Assembly: GCF_004000765.1 (NCBI RefSeq) | Contig: NZ_BILW01000001.1 | Span: 558,001-622,000 of the forward strand | From: Paenibacillus chondroitinus NBRC 15376 | Lineage (GTDB): Bacteria; Bacillota; Bacilli; Paenibacillales; NBRC-103111 | Length of the DNA stretch: 64,000 nt | Direction of reading: 5' to 3' | In this document: in pieces, positions 36,505 through 45,633 of the stretch | Layout of the letters: each line of letters starts with the position of its first letter | How positions within the stretch are numbered: the first letter of the stretch is position 1 | Notes under the pieces: model-generated | Told to the model about the DNA's origin: nothing | The model's database searches: none | The model's input: only the letters and a program-made list of their open reading frames with translations | Position numbers and translations under genes: made by a program

Positions 36505-36768
36505 ATGAACAAAATTGTCCTAGCGATGGCGTCGCTGAGGCTGATGTCAGGGAGCATAGAGATCATAGCGGCGATCGTGATGCTGAGATTGGCGACCGTG
36601 GAGAAAGCGCTGCTAGTGAACTCTACGCTTGCTCTAGTAGGTCCTCTAGTACTACTAGCTACTACGACGATAGGTTTGGTAGGGATAGCAGAGAAGCTTT
36701 CCTATGGGAAGATGCTCTGGGTGATTGCGGGAGTAAGCTGTCTATTCATTGGTATTTTAAAAAAGTAA
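36505..36768 (+). CDS. yqhV: YqhV family protein (DUF2619)
   Basis: The start at ATG 36505 (AGGAG eight bases upstream) gives 87 aa with three hydrophobic helices. The pattern KIVLAMASLRLMSGSIEI, then LLVNSTLALVGPLVLLATTTIGL, then a basic end matches YqhV. It always sits just before spoIIIAA in spore formers, as here. Its function is not known. Confidence 0.9.
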   Translation: MNKIVLAMASLRLMSGSIEIIAAIVMLRLATVEKALLVNSTLALVGPLVLLATTTIGLVGIAEKLSYGKMLWVIAGVSCLFIGILKK

Positions 36769-36771
36769 TCG

Positions 36772-36800
36772 GTCATATTTCTTTCTATTAAGCATAGAAA
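36772..36800 (+). promoter_or_regulatory. Sigma-E-type promoter of the spoIIIA operon
   Basis: GTCATATT (36772-36779) is a perfect -35, and CATAGAAA (36793-36800), after 13 bp, matches 6 of 8 positions of the sigma-E -10. spoIIIA is a mother-cell sigma-E operon in Bacillus. The ribosome site of spoIIIAA lies ~25 bases downstream. Confidence 0.68.
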
Positions 36801-36840
36801 TGAATATAGAAGACTGGACAACTTGGAGGGATGTTTCGTT

Positions 36841-37824
36841 ATGCACGACACAATCATGCACATTCTTCCTCAGACGCTTCGGATACTACTCTCATCTTTG
36901 CCGCCGGACGTACAAGCTAGCGTTGAGGAAATCAGGGTGAGAGAATCGCGCCCCTTCGAGCTGATCTGGGGGGACGGGTACGCTTTCGTTGATGAGAGAG
37001 GCCAATTGGTGACTGGGGAAGATCGGGCGTACAAGCCAACCCGACAAGATTGCCTGACCTTGCTTGAGATGCTGACGAACCATTCCATGTACACCCATGA
37101 AGAAGAGCTGCGGAGAGGGTATATCACTATTGCCGGCGGTCATCGCGTCGGACTAGCCGGGCGCACGGTATTAGATCAAGGGGATGTTAAGCAGATTCGC
37201 GATGTTAGCTCGTTTAACATCCGAATTGCTCGTGAGATTCAAGGGGTAGGCAGGCAAGTACTGCCGCATCTCTTCGACCCCATTCGGAGAAGTGTCCATC
37301 ACACGCTCGTGATCTCGCCGCCGCAGCAAGGGAAGACAACCCTGGTCCGTGACATGGCCAGGCTCATCAGCCGCGGAGAGTGGGGCGTGAACAGCCTGGG
37401 GATGACTGGCAAGAAGGTAGGCGTAGTCGATGAACGCTCGGAATTGGCGGCTTGTGTCAGGGGAGTGCCCAGATTCGATCTGGGACCGAGAACAGACGTC
37501 ATGGACGGCTGCCCAAAAGCGGAAGGCATGATGATGATGATCCGATCCTTATCGCCGGATGTGCTGGTCGTCGATGAAATCGGCCGGCCAGAAGATGCCG
37601 GAGCGATACACGAGGCTGTCCATACGGGGATTCGCGTCGTTGCAACCGCGCACGGTGCCGATTATGAGGATGTGCGAATGAGGCCTGTTCTGAAGCAGCT
37701 TTTGGAAGAGGGTGTATTTACGAGATATGTCATCCTGCATCGAAGAAAAGGCGAGCCTGCTGCCTATCGCATACTGGATCGGTCGGGTAAGCCATTGGAA
37801 CACTATCCTGCACGTAAAGGATGA
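36841..37824 (+). CDS. spoIIIAA: Stage III sporulation protein AA, secretion-type ATPase
   Basis: The protein is 327 aa from the ATG at 36841 (GGAGG upstream). It is a RecA-fold ATPase related to type II/IV secretion and pilus motors: Walker A SPPQQGKTTLVRDMA (~159-173), Walker B VLVVDEIGRPEDA, and the YTHEEELRRGYITIAGGHRVG region. It powers the SpoIIIA-SpoIIQ feeding-tube complex that links mother cell and forespore after engulfment. Confidence 0.96.
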   Translation: MHDTIMHILPQTLRILLSSLPPDVQASVEEIRVRESRPFELIWGDGYAFVDERGQLVTGEDRAYKPTRQDCLTLLEMLTNHSMYTHEEELRRGYITIAGGHRVGLAGRTVLDQGDVKQIRDVSSFNIRIAREIQGVGRQVLPHLFDPIRRSVHHTLVISPPQQGKTTLVRDMARLISRGEWGVNSLGMTGKKVGVVDERSELAACVRGVPRFDLGPRTDVMDGCPKAEGMMMMIRSLSPDVLVVDEIGRPEDAGAIHEAVHTGIRVVATAHGADYEDVRMRPVLKQLLEEGVFTRYVILHRRKGEPAAYRILDRSGKPLEHYPARKG

Positions 37825-37830
37825 TGAAAG

Positions 37831-38349
37831 ATGCTGAAATTCGTTGGCGGAGTGCTCATTATCAGTGCCGCCACCTTGTATGGTTTTCTGCAAGCCGCTC
37901 ATTACGTTAGGCGACCTAAACAAATCCGGATGCTGATTTCGGCGCTGGGACGCATGGAAACAGAAATCACATACGCAGTTACACCATTGCCCGAAGCCTT
38001 CTCCTCTCTTGGCAAACAAGTTGCTGAACCGCTGTCCTCCTTGTTTCGATTAACATCGGAGCGATTGCTGGCGAGCGACGGTACATCGACTCGTGACATT
38101 TGGCATAGAAGCGTTAAGGATGTATGGGGAAGAACATCGATGAAGCAAGCCGAGCAAGAGGTTGTCCTGCAGCTCGGGTCTGTACTAGGCGTGACGGATC
38201 GCAGTGATCAAATCAAGCACTTGCGGCTAGCCATTTCACAGCTTCAGGCAGAAGAGACCGAGTCTAGGGAAGATCAACGCCGCTACGAGAAAATGTGGAA
38301 AAGCCTGGGCGTCCTTATCGGAGCACTAATCGTAATTTTGATGTATTAA
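37831..38349 (+). CDS. spoIIIAB: Stage III sporulation protein AB
   Basis: The protein is 172 aa with an N-terminal helix (~4-20) and a C-terminal one (~155-171), with a helical body between that resembles GspF-type secretion platform proteins. The N-terminal signature LIISAATLYGFLQA ... RPKQIRMLISALGRMETEI is typical. It begins six bases after spoIIIAA. It is thought to recruit the AA ATPase to the membrane ring. Confidence 0.93.
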   Translation: MLKFVGGVLIISAATLYGFLQAAHYVRRPKQIRMLISALGRMETEITYAVTPLPEAFSSLGKQVAEPLSSLFRLTSERLLASDGTSTRDIWHRSVKDVWGRTSMKQAEQEVVLQLGSVLGVTDRSDQIKHLRLAISQLQAEETESREDQRRYEKMWKSLGVLIGALIVILMY

Positions 38350-38408
38350 GGGAAGCGAGGAACTTACCCTATGCAGAAGTTCCTTGTCAACAGAGTGAGG
38401 TGCCTGGA

Positions 38409-38612
38409 ATGAACGTAGATGTGAATGCCATTTTCCAGATTGCCGGCATCGGTATCATCATTGCGATGATCCATTCGGTGCTCAAGCAGATGGGGAAAGA
38501 GGATATGGCACACTGGGTCACGGTCATTGGCTTCGTGGTCGTGCTCTTCATGGTTGTCAGCATGCTCGATCATTTGTTTAAAGAAATCAAAACGATCTTC
38601 TTATTCCAATGA
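38409..38612 (+). CDS. spoIIIAC: Stage III sporulation protein AC
   Basis: The 67-aa protein has two transmembrane helices: FQIAGIGIIIAMIHSVLKQ and VTVIGFVVVLFMVVSML. ATG 38409 follows GAGGTG; the open frame upstream is not part of the gene. Length equals the family's usual 68. It is a membrane component of the channel, with AD. Confidence 0.95.
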   Translation: MNVDVNAIFQIAGIGIIIAMIHSVLKQMGKEDMAHWVTVIGFVVVLFMVVSMLDHLFKEIKTIFLFQ

Positions 38613-38622
38613 GGTGCGCCGT

Positions 38623-39012
38623 ATGGAAATCATCCAGATTGTAGGCCTGGGGCTCATCGTTACGATACTAACGCTCATCATCAAGGAGCAGAAACCCATG
38701 TTTGCGTTCTTGCTGGCGGCCTTTACAGGCATCATGATTTTCTTGTTTCTGATCGGCAAAATCTCCAGTGTCATCCAGGTGCTTGAAGATTTAGCGCAAA
38801 AATCAAATATCAATATGGTGTTTCTTAAAACGATCCTGAAAATCATCGGAGTTGCCTACATTGCTGAGTTCGGTGCACAAATTGTGCGCGATGCCGGACA
38901 AGAATCCATCGCCTCCAAGATCGAACTCTCTGGGAAAGTGCTCATTATGGTAATGGCGATTCCGATCATTACCGTCATCATCGAGACTGTCGTTAAGCTG
39001 CTCCCTGCTTAG
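38623..39012 (+). CDS. spoIIIAD: Stage III sporulation protein AD
   Basis: ATG 38623 (GAGGTG upstream) gives 129 aa with three or four hydrophobic helices. The segments IIQIVGLGLIVTILTLIIKEQKP (split by a turn) and the central FLKTILKIIGVAYIAEFGAQIVRDAGQ are characteristic. It starts ten bases after spoIIIAC and acts with it in the membrane platform. Confidence 0.95.
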   Translation: MEIIQIVGLGLIVTILTLIIKEQKPMFAFLLAAFTGIMIFLFLIGKISSVIQVLEDLAQKSNINMVFLKTILKIIGVAYIAEFGAQIVRDAGQESIASKIELSGKVLIMVMAIPIITVIIETVVKLLPA

Positions 39013-39036
39013 ATGATCCATTTAGGAGTGACTCAA

Positions 39037-40236
39037 ATGAACCTGCTTTATTCGCGCCAGAAGCTGAACAACCGCTGGATCATCTTGTTCATCATGACAA
39101 TGGCCTTATGGCTTGGCATGTCGAACTTCACGGCCGCAGAATCACCGACAGACGCCATCATCAAGGAGCAAGCGGAACATCTGAATACGGAGCCTGTCGA
39201 GCAATATTGGGATAAGCTCATGAAAGATTACGGCGGCTACTTCCCCGAAAGCAAGACGCCAACCTTCATGGAACTGCTCCTCGGCACGAAGGGCATTAGT
39301 ATGAAAAGCATTTTCAAAGGACTCTTACGCTATGTTTTCCATGAAATCATCATTAACGGCAAGCTGCTCGCTTCCATTGTGATTCTAACGATTTTCAGCA
39401 TGATTCTCGAAACGCTGCAGAGTTCATTCGAAAGAAACACGGTAAGTAAGCTCGGCTATTCCATTACCTACATGGTCTTGATTATTATCGCGATCAATTC
39501 CTTCAGCGTAGCAATCGGATATGCCAAAACTGCAATCACATCGATGATAGAATTCATGATCGCAATCATGCCTTTGCTTCTAACACTGCTAGCTTCTATG
39601 GGAAATGTAACCTCAGTAGCCATCTTGCATCCGCTTATCGTTTTCATGATTCACTCGGTGGGCACAGCGATTTATGTTTTTGTTTTTCCGTTATTGTTCT
39701 TCTCGGCCATTCTGCACATCGTGAGTTCGCTAAGTGACAAATACAAAGTCACCCAGCTGGCCAATCTGCTTCGCACAATCAGCCTTAGCATGCTCGGGGT
39801 TTTCGTCACTGTTTTCCTCGGCGTGATTTCGATTCAAGGGACTGCCGGAGCGGTGCGAGATGGCGTAGCCATCCGAACAGCCAAATACATCACAGGCAAC
39901 TTTGTTCCCGTGGTAGGGCGTTTATTCTCCGATGCAACGGAGACGGTCATAGGCGCATCCTTGCTCGTAAAAAATGCGATCGGACTTGTCGGCGTTGTCA
40001 TTCTGATCATGCTTTGCGCGTTCCCGGCGATCAAGATTCTTACCCTGGCTTTTATCTACAACTTGTCCGCAGCGGTTATGCAGCCCTTGGGAGACAGCCC
40101 GATCATCGCTTGCTTGCAGACGATAGGCAAAAGCTTGATCTACGTTTTCGCTGCCCTGGCAGCTGTGAGTTTAATGTTCTTTCTGGCTCTAACGATCATG
40201 ATTACGATCAGTAACGTCTCGGTGATGATGCGGTGA
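39037..40236 (+). CDS. spoIIIAE: Stage III sporulation protein AE
   Basis: ATG 39037, behind AGGAG, gives 399 aa, the family length. An N-terminal signal-like helix (residues ~12-34) is followed by an extracytoplasmic segment and eight or so transmembrane helices from ~90 onward. The conserved IQGTAGAVRDGVAIRTAKY loop lies near residue 275. It is a multi-pass component of the SpoIIIA secretion complex. Confidence 0.95.
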   Translation: MNLLYSRQKLNNRWIILFIMTMALWLGMSNFTAAESPTDAIIKEQAEHLNTEPVEQYWDKLMKDYGGYFPESKTPTFMELLLGTKGISMKSIFKGLLRYVFHEIIINGKLLASIVILTIFSMILETLQSSFERNTVSKLGYSITYMVLIIIAINSFSVAIGYAKTAITSMIEFMIAIMPLLLTLLASMGNVTSVAILHPLIVFMIHSVGTAIYVFVFPLLFFSAILHIVSSLSDKYKVTQLANLLRTISLSMLGVFVTVFLGVISIQGTAGAVRDGVAIRTAKYITGNFVPVVGRLFSDATETVIGASLLVKNAIGLVGVVILIMLCAFPAIKILTLAFIYNLSAAVMQPLGDSPIIACLQTIGKSLIYVFAALAAVSLMFFLALTIMITISNVSVMMR

Positions 40237-40249
40237 AAGGAGATTCGAT

Positions 40250-40972
40250 ATGGACTGGTTAGGCGGATGGCTGAAAACGGTCATCATGGTCATCATGCTG
40301 GCTACCTTCGTTGATCTTCTGCTCCCCAGCAACACCATGCAGCGCTATGTAAAAACCGTCATGAGCTTATTCATCCTACTAACACTTTTAACGCCCGTCT
40401 TGCAGTTATTTCAGAAAGATTGGGATGTGGATCAATTGCTAAGCCAAGCCGAAAAGCAGCAAAACGAAAAGACGATGCTTGCTAGCGGAAGTGGAGGAAG
40501 TTCCTGGATGAAATCACTCGATGTGATTACGAAGGATGCCCAAAAGCTTCAGGCTGCGGGCCAAGAGCAATCACAGCAGATGATCCAGACCCAGCTTGCC
40601 GGACTGATGAAAGAGGACATTCAGAAACAGACGGACCTAACCGTTCATGACGTTCAGGTCGTCGCGCAAATAGACAATAACGGGAAACCTGCCATTACGA
40701 AAGTCAGGGTCACCCTTGATGATATAGAAGTCAACAGCAAATCAAGTCCTACTGCCGGGTCCAAAAGTATTGCTGCTATGGAACCGGTCAAGCCTATTGA
40801 TCCGATAAGGATTAAAGCGAATGAGAAAGAGATGGCAGCATCGGCTCAGGCATCAGCCCCTTACGAGCAGGAGGTTGAACGACTGAAACAAGGCATTACG
40901 CGCAATTGGCTGGTTGAGCCTGAACGCATTGATATCCAAGTTGAACAAAGGAATGGAAGGATTGCGAGGTGA
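40250..40972 (+). CDS. spoIIIAF: Stage III sporulation protein AF
   Basis: The 240-aa protein has two N-terminal transmembrane helices (~8-24 and 33-52) with LATFVDLLLPSNTMQRYVK between them. The rest is extracytoplasmic: a helical linker and a ring-building-motif domain, ending PERIDIQVEQRNGRIAR. It is longer than the Bacillus protein (~206 aa) because of the linker. It lies four bases before spoIIIAG. Confidence 0.94.
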   Translation: MDWLGGWLKTVIMVIMLATFVDLLLPSNTMQRYVKTVMSLFILLTLLTPVLQLFQKDWDVDQLLSQAEKQQNEKTMLASGSGGSSWMKSLDVITKDAQKLQAAGQEQSQQMIQTQLAGLMKEDIQKQTDLTVHDVQVVAQIDNNGKPAITKVRVTLDDIEVNSKSSPTAGSKSIAAMEPVKPIDPIRIKANEKEMAASAQASAPYEQEVERLKQGITRNWLVEPERIDIQVEQRNGRIAR

Positions 40973-40976
40973 ATCG

Positions 40977-41615
40977 ATGGGAACATTGCTGCAATGGATG
41001 GAGAACAAATTCGGCGGAGGTCCGGGAGGGCCGAAACGCAAGAACACACTCCTATGGGTCATCATGATCGGACTTATGGGAGCGGCGCTGATGATTATGA
41101 ATGCATTTATGACTGTAAAAGAGGTTGATCCCATCACTGCGGGCAGAGCCTCTCCGCCTCCCAGTAAAGAAACATTTCTCAATAATACATCCAAGGAAAA
41201 CTCGAGCTTTCACGAATATGAACTGGCGTATCAGTCGCAGCTCAAAGATATTTTACAAAAAATCGTTGGTGTTGGCGATGTTGAAGTCCTGGTCACCATT
41301 GAGTCAACGGAGGAATTGACCGTCGACAAAAATTACAATGATAACCAGCAAATGACGACAGAACGCGACAATGGCGGAGCGACTCGGAATATTTCCCAGG
41401 TCACGCGAAGCGGGGAAGTGGTTATCTATCAAGTGTCAGGCGACCAGAAGCCGCTTGTGCTCAAATATATCAAACCTAAGATCAGAGGGGTCATCGTTGT
41501 CGCGAAGGGCGCTGAGAATCTGACGGTGAAGAAAATGATTTCGGAAGCCGTTGAGCGCGGGCTTGATGTCCCATTGAATCGCATCTCCATTTTACCCCGG
41601 AAAACCGGTGAATAA
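40977..41615 (+). CDS. spoIIIAG: Stage III sporulation protein AG
   Basis: ATG 40977 (GAGGTGA four bases upstream) gives 212 aa. One transmembrane helix (~22-42) precedes an extracytoplasmic ring domain: YQSQLKDILQKIVGVGDVEVL, a beta-rich insertion (~110-150), and the end KPKIRGVIVVAKGAENLTVK. In Bacillus AG forms the large central ring of the channel between the two cells. Confidence 0.95.
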   Translation: MGTLLQWMENKFGGGPGGPKRKNTLLWVIMIGLMGAALMIMNAFMTVKEVDPITAGRASPPPSKETFLNNTSKENSSFHEYELAYQSQLKDILQKIVGVGDVEVLVTIESTEELTVDKNYNDNQQMTTERDNGGATRNISQVTRSGEVVIYQVSGDQKPLVLKYIKPKIRGVIVVAKGAENLTVKKMISEAVERGLDVPLNRISILPRKTGE

Positions 41616-41651
41616 ATCCAATACGTAATCAAAATTGAGGAGGAAAATACA

Positions 41652-42419
41652 ATGAACGCAAAAAGACAAACAATTTGGCTCGTATCTATGCTTAGCTTGA
41701 TGGTGGTGCTCTCCGCGTACTACTTGTTCACCGAGGATGTGAATAAACTCGATCTGGCATCGACGGATACGACGAAGCAGAGCCAAGAAGTGAAGATTGA
41801 TATGGCTCAGGTTGACACGGCAAATGCAGCAAAAACAGACGTAAAAGCAACTACTGGCACAGATACAAAGGTCGACACGAAAGCAACAACGCCGCAAAAT
41901 TCAACAAAAACAGACGTTAAGACAGACGCGAAAACGGATGTTAAAACCGATGCAAAAACAGATGTGAAAACAGATGCTAAAACAGACGTGAAAACGGACG
42001 CAAAAGCAAATGTGAAAACGGACGATCAAGTGCTGAAACAAATGGAAGAACAAGCGAAAACAACGTCGGCAAGCGACTACTTCACGAATGAGCAAATGAA
42101 ACAAAGTGAATATTTTGCCAAAGCTTCTTCCGATCTAATGGAAATCATCATTGACACGAAAAAAACACCTGAAGCTGTAGCGAAAGCAACGAATGATTTA
42201 TCCAAATTGACAGATGTTCAAGAAAAAGTTGAAAATCTGCAAGATGTGCTGATGAAAGACTTCCCTCAAGCCATCGTTAATCAAGAAGGAAACAAATGGA
42301 AAGTGACCGTTCAAAGTGATAAATTGGAGAAAAGCCAAGGGGTTACCATCGTTGATATGGTTGTCAAAGAGCTTGGTGCTGCTCCGGAAAACATCAAAAT
42401 TCAATACGTGCGTCCATAG
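41652..42419 (+). CDS. spoIIIAH: Stage III sporulation protein AH with repeat linker
   Basis: The protein is 255 aa. An N-terminal helix (~8-25) anchors it; the YscJ/FliF-like ring domain (~140-255, SDYFTNEQMKQSEYFAKASS to IKIQYVRP) meets forespore SpoIIQ across the intermembrane space. Between them lies an unusual Lys/Thr/Asp linker with four perfect KTDVKTDA repeats, making it ~37 residues longer than Bacillus AH. GAGGAGG precedes the ATG. Confidence 0.95.
   Translation: MNAKRQTIWLVSMLSLMVVLSAYYLFTEDVNKLDLASTDTTKQSQEVKIDMAQVDTANAAKTDVKATTGTDTKVDTKATTPQNSTKTDVKTDAKTDVKTDAKTDVKTDAKTDVKTDAKANVKTDDQVLKQMEEQAKTTSASDYFTNEQMKQSEYFAKASSDLMEIIIDTKKTPEAVAKATNDLSKLTDVQEKVENLQDVLMKDFPQAIVNQEGNKWKVTVQSDKLEKSQGVTIVDMVVKELGAAPENIKIQYVRP
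41907..42002 (+). repeat. Tandem 24-bp repeat in spoIIIAH
   Basis: Four in-frame copies of a 24-base unit encode KTDVKTDA each. Codons vary between copies (AAA/AAG, GAC/GAT, ACA/ACG), so the amino-acid pattern is kept more strictly than the DNA. Confidence 0.95.
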
Positions 42420-42455
42420 TTTAAAAGAGCTGTCAAGACGGCAAGGGAGGGTACA

Positions 42456-42492
42456 GGAAAGGGTCCAGGTAAAACTGGACTCTTTCCATTTC
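42456..42492 (+). terminator. Terminator of the spoIIIA operon
   Basis: GGAAAGGGTCCAG and CTGGACTCTTTCC pair with one mismatch around a six-base loop; the following tract is only moderately T-rich. Confidence 0.7.
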
Positions 42493-42511
42493 TTGCGTTT
42501 ATGGGTATAAT
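42483..42511 (+). promoter_or_regulatory. Sigma-A promoter of accBC
   Basis: TATAAT (42506-42511) lies 17 bp from TTTCCA (4 of 6 to the -35 consensus), which overlaps the terminator stem of the preceding operon. Confidence 0.5.
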
Positions 42512-42575
42512 ACATACGTTGCGGCTATGAAACCGCATTTTTTACTGGTTCACCAACTTTGAAGGAGTGACATGA

Positions 42576-43073
42576 ATGTTCAAATTGAGTGAAATCAAAG
42601 AGTTAATCAAACTCGTCGATCAATCCTCTTTACAAGAACTTGAAATTGAAAATGAAGGTGCTCGCCTGTCGATTCGCAAGCCGAATAAATCAGAGCCTGT
42701 ATACGTAACAGCACCAGTTCAACACACATATGCTCCGATTGGTCAAGCAAGTGTTCCTCATGCAGCACCGGCTGCAGCTTTGGAAACTTCTGTACCTGCG
42801 ACTACTGGACATGCTAAGCAAGAGGACTCATCTTTACATAAGATCGTCTCACCGATGGTAGGAACTTTCTATCAGTCTGCTTCTCCTGGCGCTGCTCCTT
42901 TCGCAAGTGTTGGTCAAAAAGTAGGCGATAAAACGGTTGTGTGCATCGTTGAAGCTATGAAATTGATGAATGAGATTGAAGCTGAAATCAAAGGTGAAAT
43001 CGTTGAAGTACTCGTTGAAAACGGTCAACTTGTTGAGTACGGACAACCTTTATTTTTGGTCAGACCGGAGTAA
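42576..43073 (+). CDS. accB: Biotin carboxyl carrier protein of acetyl-CoA carboxylase
   Basis: The protein is 165 aa. The N-terminal helix LSEIKELIKLVDQSSLQELEI is the usual docking segment, followed by an Ala/Pro linker and a C-terminal biotinyl domain with the target Lys in EAMKLMNEIE. It carries the carboxyl group from AccC to the carboxyltransferase for malonyl-CoA synthesis. It is followed 41 bases later by accC. AAGGAG precedes the ATG. Confidence 0.97.
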   Translation: MFKLSEIKELIKLVDQSSLQELEIENEGARLSIRKPNKSEPVYVTAPVQHTYAPIGQASVPHAAPAAALETSVPATTGHAKQEDSSLHKIVSPMVGTFYQSASPGAAPFASVGQKVGDKTVVCIVEAMKLMNEIEAEIKGEIVEVLVENGQLVEYGQPLFLVRPE

Positions 43074-43114
43074 GTTAGTATTTTGCTAACGGAAAACTCT
43101 TAGGAGGAAAATTA

Positions 43115-44473
43115 ATGAAATTTCATAAAATCCTAATAGCGAACCGAGGAGAAATAGCTGTTCGTATTATCCGAGCTTGCCGTGAGTTGGGCATTTATAC
43201 GGTGGCTGTATATTCGGAAGCAGATCGTGAAGCGCTGCATGTGCGACTTGCTGACGAAGCCTATTGTATTGGTCCGACTGCGTCCAAGGACAGCTACTTG
43301 AACTTCACGAACCTGATGAGTGTTGCAACACTAACAGAATGTGATGCCATTCATCCCGGTTATGGATTTTTAGCGGAAAACGCCGACTTCGCAGAAATTT
43401 GCGAAAGCTGCAACATTACGTTTATCGGTCCTTCACCTGACGCCATTAGCCGTATGGGCGACAAGGCGGTTGCCAAGCAAACGATGAAAGACGCGCGCGT
43501 ACCAATCATTCCAGGTTCTGACGGATTGGTTGAAAACGTAGAAGACGCAATCGTCATCGCAAGAGATATCGGGTATCCGGTTATCATTAAGGCGACAGCC
43601 GGCGGCGGCGGTAAAGGGATTCGTATTGCCGAAAATGAAGAGACGCTTGTCTCCCAAATTACGGCTGCGCAGCAAGAAGCGCAAAATGCTTTCGGCAACG
43701 CCGGTATTTATTTGGAAAAATATTTGACGGGCATGAAGCATGTTGAGATTCAAATTTTAGCGGACAAACATGGCAACGTCGTTCACTTGGGTGAGCGTGA
43801 TTGCTCCGTACAGCGCCGTAGACAGAAGCTCGTAGAAGAAGCACCTTGTCCGATCCTGACGCCTGAAACGCGTGCAGCGATGGGGCAAGCAGCCGTTCGC
43901 GCAGCACTGGCTGTTAATTATTCAGGCGCAGGAACATTGGAGTTCCTACTTGGACCTGACGGTAATTTCTACTTCATGGAAATGAATACGAGAATTCAAG
44001 TCGAGCATCCTGTAACCGAAATGATTACCGGTATCGACATTATCCAAGAGATGATTAGCGTTGCTGAAGGCAATCCGTTATCCTTCTCGCAAGATGATGT
44101 TCGTATCAATGGCTGGGCGATCGAATGCCGTGTAAACGCGGAAGATCCGAACCGGAACTTCATGCCTTCGGCAGGCCAAGTGAAATTCTACTTGCCTCCT
44201 GGTGGATTCGGGGTTCGCGTAGATAGTGCCGTTTATTCGGGCTATACGATTCCTCCGCACTATGATTCTATGATCGCCAAACTAATCGTCTGGGGAAGTA
44301 CGCGCGATGAAGCAATTGCCCGCATGAAAAGAGCGCTCACGGAATTTGCCGTTGACGGTGTTAACACAACGATTCCTTTTCATCTGAAACTGCTTGAACA
44401 CAAGAAGTTCATCAAAGGCGACCATGATATTAAATTCCTGGAAGAGCACGATGTGAACGATGCAGATTCATAG
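43115..44473 (+). CDS. accC: Biotin carboxylase subunit of acetyl-CoA carboxylase
   Basis: The 452-aa protein begins [20 protein letters not shown] as in all biotin carboxylases. The ATP-grasp domain has the Gly-rich loop [15 protein letters not shown], and the active-site strand [18 protein letters not shown] is intact. It carboxylates the biotin on AccB using ATP and bicarbonate. TAGGAGG lies ahead of the ATG. Confidence 0.98.
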   Translation: MKFHKILIANRGEIAVRIIRACRELGIYTVAVYSEADREALHVRLADEAYCIGPTASKDSYLNFTNLMSVATLTECDAIHPGYGFLAENADFAEICESCNITFIGPSPDAISRMGDKAVAKQTMKDARVPIIPGSDGLVENVEDAIVIARDIGYPVIIKATAGGGGKGIRIAENEETLVSQITAAQQEAQNAFGNAGIYLEKYLTGMKHVEIQILADKHGNVVHLGERDCSVQRRRQKLVEEAPCPILTPETRAAMGQAAVRAALAVNYSGAGTLEFLLGPDGNFYFMEMNTRIQVEHPVTEMITGIDIIQEMISVAEGNPLSFSQDDVRINGWAIECRVNAEDPNRNFMPSAGQVKFYLPPGGFGVRVDSAVYSGYTIPPHYDSMIAKLIVWGSTRDEAIARMKRALTEFAVDGVNTTIPFHLKLLEHKKFIKGDHDIKFLEEHDVNDADS

Positions 44474-44556
44474 ATAATCATTTGTCATATTTTTGGCAAA
44501 ATGGTATAGTTATAAATTAAGGATGGCTTATCCAAAAATTCTTAGGAGGTGCCACA

Positions 44557-44970
44557 ATGAGCACAATCGCTCCGGATTACGTCAAAACAGACATGGGCAG
44601 CATCCAAATTGCCCCCGAAGTTATTGAAATCATTGCCGGTTTGGCAACGGTGGAAGTGCAAGGAGTAGCGGGGATGAGCGGTGGACTTGCTGGCGGCATT
44701 GCTGAATTGCTTGGACGCAAGAACTTGTCCAAAGGCGTAAAGGTAGAAGTCGGACAACGTGAAGCTGCCATTGACGTCTCCATCATTATCGAATATGGGA
44801 ATCGCATTCCTGAGGTTGCCAGCGCCATTCAACAGAATGTGAAGCACGCAATCGAATCAATGACTGGACTTAGCGTCGTTGAGGTTAATGTTCATATTCA
44901 TGATGTTCATTTTAAACAGGCAGAGAAACCGGTTGAAGAAGAAACAGCAGCTGCTGGTCGAGTGAAATAA
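44557..44970 (+). CDS. yqhY: Asp23/Gls24 family alkaline shock protein (YqhY)
   Basis: The protein is 137 aa. The Asp23 core is clear: IQIAPEVIEIIAGLATVEV, GVAGMSGGLAGGIAELLG, and VEVNVHIHDVHF at the end. Members are membrane-associated proteins that coat the inner face via AmaP. In Bacillus yqhY is linked to acetyl-CoA carboxylase control; it follows accC here too. The anchor gene amaP lies just downstream. Confidence 0.94.
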   Translation: MSTIAPDYVKTDMGSIQIAPEVIEIIAGLATVEVQGVAGMSGGLAGGIAELLGRKNLSKGVKVEVGQREAAIDVSIIIEYGNRIPEVASAIQQNVKHAIESMTGLSVVEVNVHIHDVHFKQAEKPVEEETAAAGRVK

Positions 44971-45000
44971 GGCGGAATTGCTGCATCCATATGGATCATT

Positions 45001-45029
45001 GAAACCCCCTACAGCATGCAGGGGGTTTC
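45001..45029 (+). terminator. Intercistronic hairpin between yqhY and amaP
   Basis: GAAACCCCCT and AGGGGGTTTC form a perfect 10-bp stem around nine bases. It is followed by CTCTAACT instead of a T run, so it may attenuate transcription or stabilise RNA, not fully terminate. Confidence 0.6.
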
Positions 45030-45058
45030 CTCTAACTATAGGAAGGGGACAAGCTTAC

Positions 45059-45619
45059 GTGGGTAAAATTGTGGACAGGCTCTTGCTGCTTCTCTATAGC
45101 CTAATTATTTTCGTTGCATCTATCCTTGTATTGTTCACAGCATCGAGCTGGATCCCATTAGAACAAGTAGGTCAACTGTTACGTAATTTCTATTACGAGA
45201 AGAACTACGCATATCCGGCCATCGTTATCAGCTTGGTTATGCTGCTAATTTCTGTTCGGTTTCTCATTCTAACGCTTCGCCGCGGCCGCGCTCAAGCGCC
45301 ATCGATTGATCAACGCACGGATTTTGGCGATATTCGCATTTCTATGGAAACCGTCGAGAATTTATCTTTGAAGGCTGCTGGTCGTTCGAAAGGTGCCAAG
45401 GATCTGCGCGCACGTGTAAGAGTAAATCAATCAGGACTTGAAATTACGCTCAGAACTGTGGTGGATGGGGAAAGCTCGATTCCTGAACTCACAGAAGAGA
45501 TGCAAAGTACTGTGAAAAGTTACATAGAGGACATTACCGGCATTCCCGTAGCTTCCGTAACCGTATTCGTAGCAAATATCGTGCAATCAGCCCCAACGTT
45601 TAAAAGCCGAGTCGAATAG
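45059..45619 (+). CDS. amaP: Alkaline shock response membrane anchor protein AmaP
   Basis: The GTG at 45059 (AGGAAGGGG upstream) gives 186 aa; the open frame before it runs through a hairpin. Two N-terminal transmembrane helices (~6-28 and 48-70) are followed by a cytosolic Asp23-like domain ending TGIPVASVTVFVANI. It tethers Asp23 proteins to the membrane. The next gene, also a membrane protein, belongs to the same unit. Confidence 0.92.
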   Translation: MGKIVDRLLLLLYSLIIFVASILVLFTASSWIPLEQVGQLLRNFYYEKNYAYPAIVISLVMLLISVRFLILTLRRGRAQAPSIDQRTDFGDIRISMETVENLSLKAAGRSKGAKDLRARVRVNQSGLEITLRTVVDGESSIPELTEEMQSTVKSYIEDITGIPVASVTVFVANIVQSAPTFKSRVE

Positions 45620-45633
45620 AGGTGAACCCACTC

